Origin: an uncultured Asticcacaulis sp.
GTDB lineage: Bacteria > Pseudomonadota > Alphaproteobacteria > Caulobacterales > Caulobacteraceae
Reading direction: 5' to 3'
Length of the DNA stretch: 64,000 bases
NCBI GenBank assembly: GCA_936940865.1
Contig: CAKZJB010000051.1
Span: 81,365 to 145,364 of the forward strand
The notes beneath the pieces are model-generated. The model was not told the DNA's origin. It made no database searches and worked only from the letters and a program-made list of their open reading frames with translations. The translations under genes were made by a program, and so were the position numbers. Of the stretch, positions 1 through 7,958 are shown piece after piece. Numbering within the stretch: position 1 is the stretch's first letter; every line of letters starts with the position of its first letter.

Positions 1-803
1 CCGCTCAGGACTTTGCCGCCGGAGACGTCTTGCTGGACGCCGGCCTGCGCCTCGATCCGTGGCGGCTGTCCCTGGTGGCGGCGTCGGGCCGCGATCGTGT
101 AAAGGTTGCCCGCAGGCCGAAAATCGCGCTGCTGTGCACGGGGGACGAACTGGTGCCGCCGGGGGATAAGCCGTCCGCCGACCAGATTTTCGAGTCGGCG
201 TCCTTCGCCCTGATGGCGTTGATCGAACAATGGGGCGGCAAGGCGGAAGCCCTTGGCGTCGAAGGCGACAGCGAAAAGGCCATCGTCAAGGCGTTGAAGA
301 ATGCAAAGGCTGATATCGTCGTCACGGTCGGCGGCGCCAGCGTCGGCGACCGCGACCTGGTCAAGCCGGCCCTGTCGCAACTGGGCCTGGCACTCGATTT
401 CCAGAGCCTCAGTCTTCGCCCGGGCAAGCCGACAGCCTTTGGACGCCTGGCCGACGGGCGCCGGGTCTTGAGCCTGCCCGGCAATCCGGCGTCGGCCTTC
501 GTCGTGGCGCAACTGTTGCTGAAAGCCTGGATCGAGGCTTCGCTGGGCATGCCGTTGATTTCGCCCTTCCTGACCGCGAAACTGGCCGTGCCCCTGCCGG
601 CCACCGGGCCGCGCGAAACCTATCTGCGGGCGCGAACGGGCATATCCAGCGACGGACAGTTCGAGGTGGCGCCCTTCCCGCAGCAGGATTCGTCGCTGGT
701 CGGCGTCTTTGCCCGTGCCGATGCGCTGGTGCGCCTGCCGGCGGGCGCGCCGGCCATGGCCGCGGGCGACACCGTAGATGTGTTGCCGCTCGACCGCCTG
801 TAG
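1..803 (+). CDS. moeA: Molybdopterin molybdenumtransferase MoeA, 3' part
   Basis: MoeA inserts molybdate into adenylated molybdopterin in the cytoplasm, the last step of molybdenum cofactor synthesis. The reading frame is open from base 3, so the gene begins left of the window; only about the last 267 residues are present. What is visible is the C-terminal half of the family: the segment PKIALLCTGDEL at the start of the MoCF-binding (MogA-like) domain, then VTVGGASVGDRD and LPGNPASAF, which are the family's pterin/nucleotide-binding loops, and a final beta-rich domain IV. An internal TTG at position 30 is not the true start, because the homologous sequence continues upstream of it. The stop is TAG at 801-803. 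No moa or mob gene is visible nearby, so its operon context lies outside the window. Confidence 0.9.
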   Translation, partial: AQDFAAGDVLLDAGLRLDPWRLSLVAASGRDRVKVARRPKIALLCTGDELVPPGDKPSADQIFESASFALMALIEQWGGKAEALGVEGDSEKAIVKALKNAKADIVVTVGGASVGDRDLVKPALSQLGLALDFQSLSLRPGKPTAFGRLADGRRVLSLPGNPASAFVVAQLLLKAWIEASLGMPLISPFLTAKLAVPLPATGPRETYLRARTGISSDGQFEVAPFPQQDSSLVGVFARADALVRLPAGAPAMAAGDTVDVLPLDRL

Positions 804-929
804 AAATTACGTGTTAGCGCTACAACTTTCGCCAACCCTGGGCGGCGAATGCGCTTGTCGTGACGTCACCCCTGTGTCATCTGTCTGTGCGAGAGAGAGG
901 CAATCTCCAAACCGACAGGGGTAGAACAC

Positions 930-2585
930 ATGGCCGGCCAAGGTCCGGGCGCCGCTGCGCCCAAAGCATCCAGCATGTTCCTGGTGATCGGAGCGTCTTC
1001 GCTCGGCACCGTTTTCGAGTGGTTCGATTTCTTCGTCTTCGCGACGCTGGCGCCCGTGATCAGCACGAAGTTCTTCGAAGTCGAAGGCATCAATTCGACG
1101 ACCGCATTCATCTTCGCGCTGCTGGCCTTCGCCGCCGGCTTCATCGTGCGCCCGCTCGGCGCCTTCATCTTCGGTCATATCGGCGACCGTGTCGGCCGCA
1201 AGACGACCTTCCTGCTGACCATGATCATCATGGGCCTGTCGACCTTCGCGGTCGGCCTGCTGCCCGACTACAAGCAGATCGGTATGGCGGCGCCCAGTAT
1301 CCTGATCGGCCTGCGCCTTCTGCAGGGCCTGGCGCTGGGGGGAGAGTACGGCGGCGCGGCGACCTATGTCGCCGAGCATTCGCCGCATAACCGCCGCGGC
1401 CTGATGACCTCGTGGATCCAGACGACCGCGACTTTCGGCCTCCTGCTGTCGCTGGTGCTGATCAGCGTCACGCGCACGAATCTCGGCGAAGACGTCTTCA
1501 AGGACTGGGGCTGGCGCGTGCCGTTCCTGTCGTCGATCGTCCTGCTGCTGGTCTCGGTGTGGATCCGCATGCAGCTCAACGAAAGCCCGGTCTTCCAGGC
1601 GATGAAGGATGAAGGCAGCCTGTCCAAGGCGCCGTTCAGCGAGGCCTTCCTGCAATGGAAGAACCTGAAGGTCGTGCTGCTGGCGCTGTTCGGCCTTGTC
1701 GCCGGCCAGGGCGTGGTGTGGTACGCCGGCCAGTTCTACGCCCTGTTCTTCCTGCAGAACCTGCTGCACGTCGATGCCAATACGGCTTACTTCCTGATCG
1801 GCGCGGCCCTGGTCATCGCCACGCCCTTCTTCCTGGTTTTCGGCTGGCTGTCCGACATGTGGGGCCGCAAGCCGATCATCCTGGCCGGCCTGCTGCTGGC
1901 CTGTGTCGGCTACATTCCGCTCTTCCACGCCTTGACTGATGCCGTCAATCCGGCGTTGGGCAAGGCCCAGGCGACGTCGCCGGTCACGGTCGTCGCCGAC
2001 CCGAACGCCTGCGCCCTGCAGTTCGATCCTGTGGGTAAGGCCAAGTTCCTGCAGTCCTGCGATATCGCCAAGTCGGCCCTGGCCAAGGGCGGCATTTCCT
2101 ATGGCAACGTCGCCGCGCCTGTCGGGACGGTGGCCAGCATCCATGTCGGCCAGACCGTGGTCGAATCCTACGAGGGCACCAAGCTGACCGGCGACGCCGC
2201 CAAGGCCGCCGCGGCCGACTTCAAGAAGCGCCTCGGCGCCGCGCTCAAGACAGCGGGATATCCCGAAAAGGCCGATGCGAAGGCGATCGACACGCCCAAG
2301 GCCCTGACGATCCTGACCCTGCTGGTCATCCTGGTGACCATGGTCTATGCCCCGATGGCGGCGGCCCTGGTCGAACTGTTCCCGGCGCGCATCCGCTACT
2401 CGGCCATGTCGGCGCCGTATCACTTCGGCAACGGCTGGTTCGGCGGCCTGCTGCCCTTCATCGCCTTCACCATCATCGCGACGACGGGGGGCATTTATGA
2501 CGGGCTGTGGTATCCGATTATTATCTCGGGCATCACATTCGTCATCGGCTTCTTCTTCTACAAGGAAAAGAAGACGGACGACTAA
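930..2585 (+). CDS. MFS transporter, metabolite:H+ symporter (MHS) type
   Basis: Inner-membrane secondary transporter of the major facilitator superfamily. The start (SSLGTVFEWFDFFVF) is the typical MHS first helix. The cytoplasmic loop motif GHIGDRVGRK lies near residues 82-92 and a second copy, WLSDMWGRK, near residue 310. About 12 transmembrane segments are expected in 551 residues. The substrate is not readable; MHS relatives move alpha-ketoglutarate, shikimate, proline/betaine and other acids. It is odd that about 115 hydrophilic residues (roughly 335-450) are inserted between the second-half helices. The segment contains two cysteines and probably forms a soluble domain in one inter-helix loop. 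The gene stands alone, 126 bp after moeA, and is followed by a good terminator. Confidence 0.88.
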   Translation: MAGQGPGAAAPKASSMFLVIGASSLGTVFEWFDFFVFATLAPVISTKFFEVEGINSTTAFIFALLAFAAGFIVRPLGAFIFGHIGDRVGRKTTFLLTMIIMGLSTFAVGLLPDYKQIGMAAPSILIGLRLLQGLALGGEYGGAATYVAEHSPHNRRGLMTSWIQTTATFGLLLSLVLISVTRTNLGEDVFKDWGWRVPFLSSIVLLLVSVWIRMQLNESPVFQAMKDEGSLSKAPFSEAFLQWKNLKVVLLALFGLVAGQGVVWYAGQFYALFFLQNLLHVDANTAYFLIGAALVIATPFFLVFGWLSDMWGRKPIILAGLLLACVGYIPLFHALTDAVNPALGKAQATSPVTVVADPNACALQFDPVGKAKFLQSCDIAKSALAKGGISYGNVAAPVGTVASIHVGQTVVESYEGTKLTGDAAKAAAADFKKRLGAALKTAGYPEKADAKAIDTPKALTILTLLVILVTMVYAPMAAALVELFPARIRYSAMSAPYHFGNGWFGGLLPFIAFTIIATTGGIYDGLWYPIIISGITFVIGFFFYKEKKTDD

Positions 2586-2617
2586 TCAACAATAACTCCG
2601 TTATCACGAAAACGTGG

Positions 2618-2649
2618 CCCCCGGTCTGATTGATCGGGGGTTTCTTTTT
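2618..2649 (+). terminator. Rho-independent terminator after the MFS gene
   Basis: The 6-bp stem CCCCCG (2618-2623) pairs with CGGGGG (2635-2640) around an 11-nt loop and is followed directly by TTTCTTTTT. It lies 33 bp after the transporter stop. Confidence 0.85.
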
Positions 2650-2700
2650 GGCCATCCTCGGCCCGGGTTTCATACCGAAGCCATAGCTGGGGTGTCCGTC

Positions 2701-3894
2701 ATGACCGATATCGTATCCCGGCCCGCATCTGCAGGCCTTATTGCCCGCGTTCAGAATATCCTGCTCAAGCCGTCGCCAACCTGGGACGAAATCGCGACCG
2801 AACCATCAAGCATTCGGTCTGTCTATATGGGCTATGTCCTGCCGTTGGCCGCCATAGGTCCGGTGGCGGCGGCCGTCGGGAGCTCGGTTTTCGGCATCAA
2901 CGCCTTCTTCGCGGTCTACCGCATGCCGGTCGTCTGGGCCGTCAGCCAGGCGATCGTCAGCTATGTCCTGACCCTCGTCCTCGTCTACATCCAGGCCCTG
3001 ATCATCGATGCCCTGGCGCCCAGCTTCGGCGGCACGAAGGACCGGCTGGCCGCGTTCAAGGTTTCGGCCTATTCGTGGACGGCCGCCTGGGTCGCCGGTA
3101 TCTTCGCTATCTTTCCATTACTGGGGATTCTCGGTCTTCTCGGCTTCTATAGCCTCTACCTCATGTATCGGGGGCTGCCGCGGCTGATGAAGGCGCCGGA
3201 CGACAAGGCTATCGGCTATACGGCGGTGGTCGTCATCATCTCGATCGTCATGGCCATGGTCGCCGGCGCGATTGCAGGCACGGTCGGCGGGATCGGCATG
3301 ATGGGCGCGCATGGTCCCATGGCGACCGCATCCAGGGTGTCCGGAACCGCTGTCGTGCCGGGCGTCGGGTCGGTCGATCTGGGCAAGATGCAGGCGGCGA
3401 CCGAACAGATGGCCGCGCAGGCGTCGGCCATGCATGACGGCAAGACAACCGAAAAAGCCGCCGATCCGCAGGCCCTGCTGGCCCTGATGCCCGCGAGTTT
3501 CATGGGCGCGGCGCGCAGCGATACCTCGACCGATTCCGGCGGCGCCGGCGGCATGGCCGTGGCCAATGCCCAGGCCACCTATGCGGTGAACGGCGGCTCG
3601 GTTCGTCTCAAGATCACCGATATGGGCAGTATGAGCGGCTTCGGCGCCATGGCCCAGGCCATGAACGTCAATCACACCCAGACCACCGAAACCGGCTATG
3701 AAAAGGTCGAGTCGAAGGACGGCCGCATGATCAGCGAAAAATACGACAACCAGGCTAGGTCGGGCAGCTATTCCGTCCTGGCCGGATCGCGGATTTCGGT
3801 CGAGGCCGAAGGCAACGGCGTCGACATGGCGACGCTGAAAAACCTGGTCAATGCGATCGATATGAACCGGGCGCAGGCGCTGGTGGCGGGGTGA
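2701..3894 (+). CDS. Yip1-domain membrane protein with exported C-terminal extension
   Basis: The ATG at 2701 (MTDIVSRPASAG) was chosen because family similarity begins there; an in-frame open stretch upstream runs through the preceding terminator and is not coding. Residues about 1-200 look like a bacterial YIP1-family protein: a short amphipathic start (RVQNILLKPSPTWDEI) followed by five or six hydrophobic helices, including TAAWVAGIFAIFPLLGILGLL. Residues about 200-397 are hydrophilic, Met/Ala/Gly-rich, and probably periplasmic. The substrate or partner is unknown. The 3' end overlaps the convergent hydrolase gene by 47 bp. Confidence 0.7.
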   Translation: MTDIVSRPASAGLIARVQNILLKPSPTWDEIATEPSSIRSVYMGYVLPLAAIGPVAAAVGSSVFGINAFFAVYRMPVVWAVSQAIVSYVLTLVLVYIQALIIDALAPSFGGTKDRLAAFKVSAYSWTAAWVAGIFAIFPLLGILGLLGFYSLYLMYRGLPRLMKAPDDKAIGYTAVVVIISIVMAMVAGAIAGTVGGIGMMGAHGPMATASRVSGTAVVPGVGSVDLGKMQAATEQMAAQASAMHDGKTTEKAADPQALLALMPASFMGAARSDTSTDSGGAGGMAVANAQATYAVNGGSVRLKITDMGSMSGFGAMAQAMNVNHTQTTETGYEKVESKDGRMISEKYDNQARSGSYSVLAGSRISVEAEGNGVDMATLKNLVNAIDMNRAQALVAG

Positions 3895-4741
3895 TTACAA
3901 GCGTGGGATCCAGGTCCTCGTCCTTGAGGCCCAGGAACTGCCAGTAGCGGGGATAGGCGCCGTCGCGCGTCAGCGTGTTGTGTTCGGAATTCGGCATGGC
4001 GACAAAGGTTTTCGGACCGTTCGCCATGCCGAACAGGCGTTTGCCGTCGCAGAACGGGATGACGCTGTCGCGTGTGCCGTGGATGACCAGCAGCGGCATG
4101 TGAACGTCCTTGATGCGCGTCCGGCTTTCGAACTTGTCGTGCATCAGCAGCGATACCGGGATGAAGGGGTAGCGTTCGGAGGCAACGTCCGAGGCGGCCG
4201 TGAACGGCGCCTCGAGGATCAGGGCGCGAGCCGGCCGCTTCGTCGCCACATAGGTCGCAACGCCGGTACCCAGGCTGTGACCGTGGATGACGATGTCCCG
4301 ATCGCGGAACCCCTGGCTTTTCAGCCAGTCGTAGGCCGCCAGCCCGTCGATGAGCAGTCCCTGTTCCGTCGGATGTCCCGTCGAGCCCGAAAAGCCGCGA
4401 TAGGCCAGGGCCAGGTAACCCACCCCTTCCTTGTGCATTCGGATGTAGCGCCATTTTCCCATTTCCAGCGTTCCGCTCTGGCCGTGGAAAAACAGGATGA
4501 CCGGCTTGCCCGGCCGGGGCGGCTCATACCAGGCCTGCAGTGTCTCACCATCCGGTGTATGGATGGTGATATCCCGGATGGCCAGGCCGTGAATGTCCGG
4601 CGTCTCGTGGCCGGGCTTGGCTTCAAACAACATCTGGCGCTGGTTGAAATAGAGATAGCCGAGCACGCCGATATAGGCGATCGCTACCGTTGCGACGATC
4701 GCGATAAGGGCGATCCGCAGGGCGGTCCATAACCGTTTCAT
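3848..4741 (-). CDS. Membrane-anchored alpha/beta hydrolase (BEM46/YfhR-like)
   Basis: The 297-residue protein starts MKRLWTALRIALIAIVATVAIAYIG in overlapping short segments, giving one N-terminal membrane anchor. The soluble domain then has the alpha/beta-hydrolase signatures FFHGQSGT (oxyanion-loop HG), the nucleophile elbow GHSLGTG, an acid-bearing HGTRDSVIPF and a histidine in NSEHNTL. The catalytic triad Ser-Asp-His is therefore intact. The length and order fit the serine-peptidase/acyl-hydrolase group that includes YfhR and BEM46. The true substrate is unknown. The ATG shares one base with the stop of the upstream gene (TGATG at 4739-4743), so translation is probably coupled. A longer in-frame extension upstream of the ATG is antisense noise over the neighbour. 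Confidence 0.82.
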   Translation of the reverse strand: MKRLWTALRIALIAIVATVAIAYIGVLGYLYFNQRQMLFEAKPGHETPDIHGLAIRDITIHTPDGETLQAWYEPPRPGKPVILFFHGQSGTLEMGKWRYIRMHKEGVGYLALAYRGFSGSTGHPTEQGLLIDGLAAYDWLKSQGFRDRDIVIHGHSLGTGVATYVATKRPARALILEAPFTAASDVASERYPFIPVSLLMHDKFESRTRIKDVHMPLLVIHGTRDSVIPFCDGKRLFGMANGPKTFVAMPNSEHNTLTRDGAYPRYWQFLGLKDEDLDPTLVITPPPAPAPGSYRSH

Positions 4742-5364
4742 CAGAAAAACCCGGCCTGTTCGGTGCTGGTGACATGGGCCACCATGGCGCGCGAAAGCCG
4801 GGCCGCCAGCCGGATGCCGAAGGCTGCGGCGGAGCCGATAAAGACCGTCAGCATGCCCATCCAGACCGGCGTTTCGCGATCGGCGTCGTTGCCGAACACG
4901 AGGATACACGCAATCAGCAACAGAAAGCCGCCAAGGAAGGTCGTCGTCAGGCGCAGCGACCAGAAAGCCACGACGAGCACGCGCAATGCGCCGTCCCGGG
5001 GCGCGGCTTCGTGGGCCAGGCTGCGGAGCACCAGGGCCGGGGCGACATAGCAGGCTCCGGGAATGAGAAAGCCCAGCCAGGCCCACAGGCGTGTGCCGTC
5101 CCCCTTGCGCGGCGGCCGCGCGGCGGCAACGGCCGCGGTCCAGACGGGAAGAACCAGCATGGCGGTCAGATAGGGCAGGGCGCCGGCGACGCAGGCCACG
5201 ACGGCCAGGGAAACATAGGGAACATCGCTCTTGTGGATGAAAAGCGCGGCCAGCCAGAGCGCGGCGGCCAAGCCCTCCAGTGCGATGACAATCCAGAACA
5301 GAATCTGCAGGGTGATGGTCAGGCCCCTCAGCCACCTGAAACGCGCCGCGCCCTTGTCCGCCAT
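4741..5364 (-). CDS. Multi-pass membrane protein, DUF4328-like
   Basis: The start MADKGAARFRWLRG at 5364 is supported by a strong GGAGGGG ribosome site just upstream on the minus strand. About 207 residues with around six hydrophobic helices (ITLQILFWIVIALEG, SLAVVACVAGALPYL and later ones). The central motif WAWLGFLIPGACYVAPALVL resembles the DUF4328 pattern, in which a tryptophan helix is followed by a proline-rich FxPxxxxxxP helix; this is a family-level guess. It is the first gene of a two-gene unit with the hydrolase at 3848-4741. The function is unknown. Confidence 0.65.
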   Translation of the reverse strand: MADKGAARFRWLRGLTITLQILFWIVIALEGLAAALWLAALFIHKSDVPYVSLAVVACVAGALPYLTAMLVLPVWTAAVAAARPPRKGDGTRLWAWLGFLIPGACYVAPALVLRSLAHEAAPRDGALRVLVVAFWSLRLTTTFLGGFLLLIACILVFGNDADRETPVWMGMLTVFIGSAAAFGIRLAARLSRAMVAHVTSTEQAGFF

Positions 5365-5501
5365 GTCTTTCGTCCCCTCCGGCGGGGCGACTATCGACGG
5401 TCGCCGTCCCTCGCGCAAGACGAATTCAAATAAACAAGTTTACAAATTAAACCGTTTGGGCTATGGGGATAGGATCGGCGAATGACCAGGGAGAGAGCCC
5501 G

Positions 5502-5651
5502 ATGATGTCCTCATTCCAGCTTCAGTGTCCGGCCTTGCCGGGAATGGGCCTGTTGAGCTTTACGCCGGCCGTGGGCTACACTCCGGTCCGCACGATTCTC
5601 TGTGGCCGCCGCCGGGGCGCGGGCCTGCAGACCCGGGAGGCGATGGCATGA
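5502..5651 (+). CDS. Possible 49-residue leader protein
   Basis: A short reading frame starting MMSSFQLQCPALPG has a GGGAGAG ribosome site 6-11 bases upstream and ends TGA at 5649-5651, overlapping the ATG of the next gene (ATGA). That coupling is the main argument for translation. The protein has no recognised domain, so it may only be a translated leader for the membrane protein that follows. Confidence 0.3.
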   Translation: MMSSFQLQCPALPGMGLLSFTPAVGYTPVRTILCGRRRGAGLQTREAMA

Positions 5652-6271
5652 CGGACGCGGAGAACGAAACCCTGCACGATAACCTGACCTTCGTGCGCGC
5701 GCTCGTCTCGGAAGGCGGGCAGGTCCAGGCGTCGGCCGGTGCGGCCTTTCTGACGGGCGGCCTGTGCTATGGCGTGCAATGCCTGTTGAACTGGGCGCAG
5801 ATCATGGGCTGGCTGCCCGGCGGCACCGGGCCCAGCCTGTTTGTCGGTATTGCGCCGACGGTCATTTTCCTGGTCGCCATCTGCATCCTTTTCTGGCGGG
5901 ACCGCAAGAACCGGCAGGAGGGGGTGGCGACGCGCGCGCTCAGCGCCGCCTTCGGAAGCGCCGGCCTGGCCAATATCTTCATGGTGGCGGTCTTCGGCTA
6001 TAACGCCTTTCTCGAAAAGAGCCTGACCGTCTGGCTGTTTTACCCGGTGGTGGTCTGTGCTTTTCAGGGCGCTGTCTGGTACATCGCCTACATGATCCGA
6101 CGCAAGCTGTGGCTGGCCGGGGTCTCGGCGGGCTGGTTCGCGACAACCCTGGCGCTGGGGCTGCTGGTCCACCAGACGCAATCCTACATTCTGATCCTGG
6201 GGCTGGCCTTGCTGGTTATCATGGGAGGCTCGGGCTACGGCCTGCTGCAATCGGCGCGGAAAAGGATCTGA
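5648..6271 (+). CDS. Multi-pass inner-membrane protein, function unknown
   Basis: Start ATG at 5648 with GGGAGG about nine bases upstream. The 207-residue product begins with a soluble MTDAENETLHDNLTFVRALV stretch, then about six hydrophobic helices (GAAFLTGGLCYGVQCLL, LFVGIAPTVIFLVAICILFW, SLTVWLFYPVVVCAFQGAVW and others) and a basic end. It is followed after five bases by a winged-helix gene, an arrangement common for membrane proteins paired with a PF13601-type regulator. I do not recognise a characterised family. Confidence 0.75.
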   Translation: MTDAENETLHDNLTFVRALVSEGGQVQASAGAAFLTGGLCYGVQCLLNWAQIMGWLPGGTGPSLFVGIAPTVIFLVAICILFWRDRKNRQEGVATRALSAAFGSAGLANIFMVAVFGYNAFLEKSLTVWLFYPVVVCAFQGAVWYIAYMIRRKLWLAGVSAGWFATTLALGLLVHQTQSYILILGLALLVIMGGSGYGLLQSARKRI

Positions 6272-6276
6272 GACCC

Positions 6277-6576
6277 GTGCCAGGATTCGACGTTACCCGT
6301 CTCGATGACGCCATCCATGGCCGGCTCAGGCTTGGCATCATGGCGTACCTGATGGATGTCGAGGCGGCCGACTTCACCGAGCTCAAAACGGTTCTCGACG
6401 CTACTCAGGGCAACCTGTCGGTACACCTGCGCAAGCTGGAAGAGGCCGGCTATGTCGAAATCGTCAAGAGTTTCCAGGGGCGCAAGCCGCTGACGCGCGT
6501 GCACGTGACGGCGCAGGGGCGGAAGGCTTTCGCCGACTATCTCGATGCGCTGGCGGGCCTGGTCGTAAAGCGCTGA
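6277..6576 (+). CDS. Small winged-helix transcriptional regulator (PF13601 type)
   Basis: A 99-residue protein with GTG start at 6277; an AAAAGGA ribosome site lies inside the end of the preceding gene. The sequence DDAIHGRLRLGIMAYLM, then FTELKTVLDATQGNLSVHLRK, a recognition-helix pattern, and LEEAGYVEIVKSF is a complete winged helix of the HTH_34 type with conserved GNLSxHLxKLEEAGYV. Such single-domain regulators usually act in the cytoplasm as dimers on the promoter of their own operon. The five-base gap from the membrane gene implies one transcript and a joint role. The effector is unknown. Confidence 0.85.
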   Translation: MPGFDVTRLDDAIHGRLRLGIMAYLMDVEAADFTELKTVLDATQGNLSVHLRKLEEAGYVEIVKSFQGRKPLTRVHVTAQGRKAFADYLDALAGLVVKR

Positions 6577-6587
6577 CTGTTTGACGG

Positions 6588-6779
6588 CTACTGTTGGGCG
6601 GTAATCGCCGACGTGTGGCCCATGTTGTGGATCTTGTGGGCCGCGACGACGCCAACGGTCAGGATGACCGCCCACATGGCGGCGGAGAGCGTAAAGCCAT
6701 ACAGCCAGCCGAAAGGATTGCGGAGGACGAGTATGGGCGCCGGGTCGCCCATCGGCCCGGACCTGGATACCACTGTCAT
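6588..6779 (-). CDS. Small single-pass membrane protein
   Basis: A 63-residue reading frame with ATG at 6779 and one convincing transmembrane helix, PFGWLYGFTLSAAMWAVILTVGV, quoted here as part of residues about 26-50, preceded by a hydrophilic N-terminus. No strong ribosome site is visible; a second ATG (MGDPAPILVL) is an alternative start. It lies convergent to the winged-helix gene with an 11-base gap. The hydrophobic profile rather than similarity supports it. Function unknown. Confidence 0.42.
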   Translation of the reverse strand: MTVVSRSGPMGDPAPILVLRNPFGWLYGFTLSAAMWAVILTVGVVAAHKIHNMGHTSAITAQQ

Positions 6780-6844
6780 AAGCGTCTACGCCCCGTAATA
6801 TGTGACCGCATTTATAGGCCGCGGCCATTGTTGTACTGAGTTCC

Positions 6845-6912
6845 TCATATAAACTTTATATGACATTGCCGCAAGGTTTCCAGGGGGCGTTATCCTTAAA
6901 ATATAAGGATAA
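6845..6912. repeat. Two AT-rich perfect palindromes in an intergenic region
   Basis: In the 146-bp gap 6780-6925, TCATATAAA (6845-6853) and TTTATATGA (6855-6863) form a 19-bp palindrome. TTATCCTTA (6890-6898) and TAAGGATAA (6904-6912) form a second one with a 5-base spacer. Both stand out in GC-rich surroundings. They could be operators for the small membrane gene to the left, or a weak transcript end for the DUF817 gene on the right. Confidence 0.6.
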
Positions 6913-6925
6913 TGTAATCAGTTTC

Positions 6926-7852
6926 TTAAGTGCTCAGAGGTGTTTTATTGCGGCGCAGCAAGTTGTTGAGCCAGTAACGGTACCCGCTTGTGCGGGCCGT
7001 TTCTGATTCGGGCGCCCTGGGCGGCATGATCAGGGCGACGGTCACGAAACTGATGATCAGCAGCAGGCCCCAGGCCCCCATCTTCTGCAGGGACACAAGA
7101 TGCCATCCGTTTCCGGGGTAGGCCCAGGTATGGGTTACGGTTCCGATATTTTCCGCCAGCCAGAGGAAGAAGGCGGTCAGCGTCCCGGCCAGCAGGAAAG
7201 GCATGGCGTGTACGCGCCGGTCGATGCGGAACCAGACGAAGGTCCGCAGATATAGCGTCGCGGTGGCCGCGAATATGAGGTTGCGCAGGTCCCATATATA
7301 GTGGTGGGTGAAGAAGTTGATATAGATGGCGGCCGCCAGCATCCATGTCTTCCAGGCTTTCGGATAAAACGAAAAGCGCATGTCGAAGACGCGGATGGCG
7401 CGGGCGATGAACGAGCCGACGCTTCCGTACATGAAACCGGTGAACAGGGGCACGCCGCCGATATGGAAGATCGAGGGCTCCGGGTAGATCCACGATCCGA
7501 CATGCGTCTTGAAGATCTCCATCACCGTGCCGATCAGGTGATAGAGAAGGATGACCTTCATTTCATCGAGGGTTTCCAGCCGCGTCCACAGCATCAGGGC
7601 CTGGATGACCAGCGCGCACAGCAGCAGGAAATCGTAGCGGTGGAGCGGTGCATGGTGCGGCCAGACCAGGTGTGTGACGATCATCAGGCTGAGCATGGCG
7701 GCACCGAACAGGCAGGACCATGCCATCTTGAGCCCGAACAGGACGAATTCGCGCGGGCCTTCCGGCAGGCGCAGCAGCGTGCGGCGAATCCATCGCCGTG
7801 CCGGCTGAAGGAACGGGGCCAGGGGGTGGTTTACCGGTGCGGGCGATGTCAT
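6926..7852 (-). CDS. DUF817 family integral membrane protein
   Basis: 308 residues with about eight or nine hydrophobic helices. The family is recognised from the central block MKVILLYHLIGTVMEIFKT, followed by HVGSWIYPEPSIFHIGGVPLF and GFMYGSVGSFIARAIR, which is characteristic of DUF817 (PF05675). The start ATG at 7852 is preceded by GAGGGAT. The family occurs across proteobacteria without an established function; conserved H, E, W and Y residues sit within membrane-proximal loops. It is divergent from kdsD with a 106-bp gap that must hold both promoters. Confidence 0.88.
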   Translation of the reverse strand: MTSPAPVNHPLAPFLQPARRWIRRTLLRLPEGPREFVLFGLKMAWSCLFGAAMLSLMIVTHLVWPHHAPLHRYDFLLLCALVIQALMLWTRLETLDEMKVILLYHLIGTVMEIFKTHVGSWIYPEPSIFHIGGVPLFTGFMYGSVGSFIARAIRVFDMRFSFYPKAWKTWMLAAAIYINFFTHHYIWDLRNLIFAATATLYLRTFVWFRIDRRVHAMPFLLAGTLTAFFLWLAENIGTVTHTWAYPGNGWHLVSLQKMGAWGLLLIISFVTVALIMPPRAPESETARTSGYRYWLNNLLRRNKTPLST

Positions 7853-7958
7853 GGATATCCCTCGGAAGGCACTTTCCCGCAGGATCTTCGAAAGATCAAA
7901 TCATTGTTCGGACTATTTATCCTTGCTAAGAGAAGGCCTCGCCAACATATGAGCCTGC

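Noticed and set aside
807..2423. 538-codon open frame on the minus strand opposite the MFS transporter
   Set aside because: The plus strand encodes a clear MHS transporter. The minus frame is a low-complexity Arg/Gln/Asp/Gly product of antisense GC-rich codons without a ribosome site or known domain.
3848..5335. A 495-codon continuous frame fusing an upstream region to the alpha/beta hydrolase
   Set aside because: The first ~198 codons overlap the membrane gene 4741-5364 out of frame and are low-quality sequence; the real start is MKRLWTAL at 4741.
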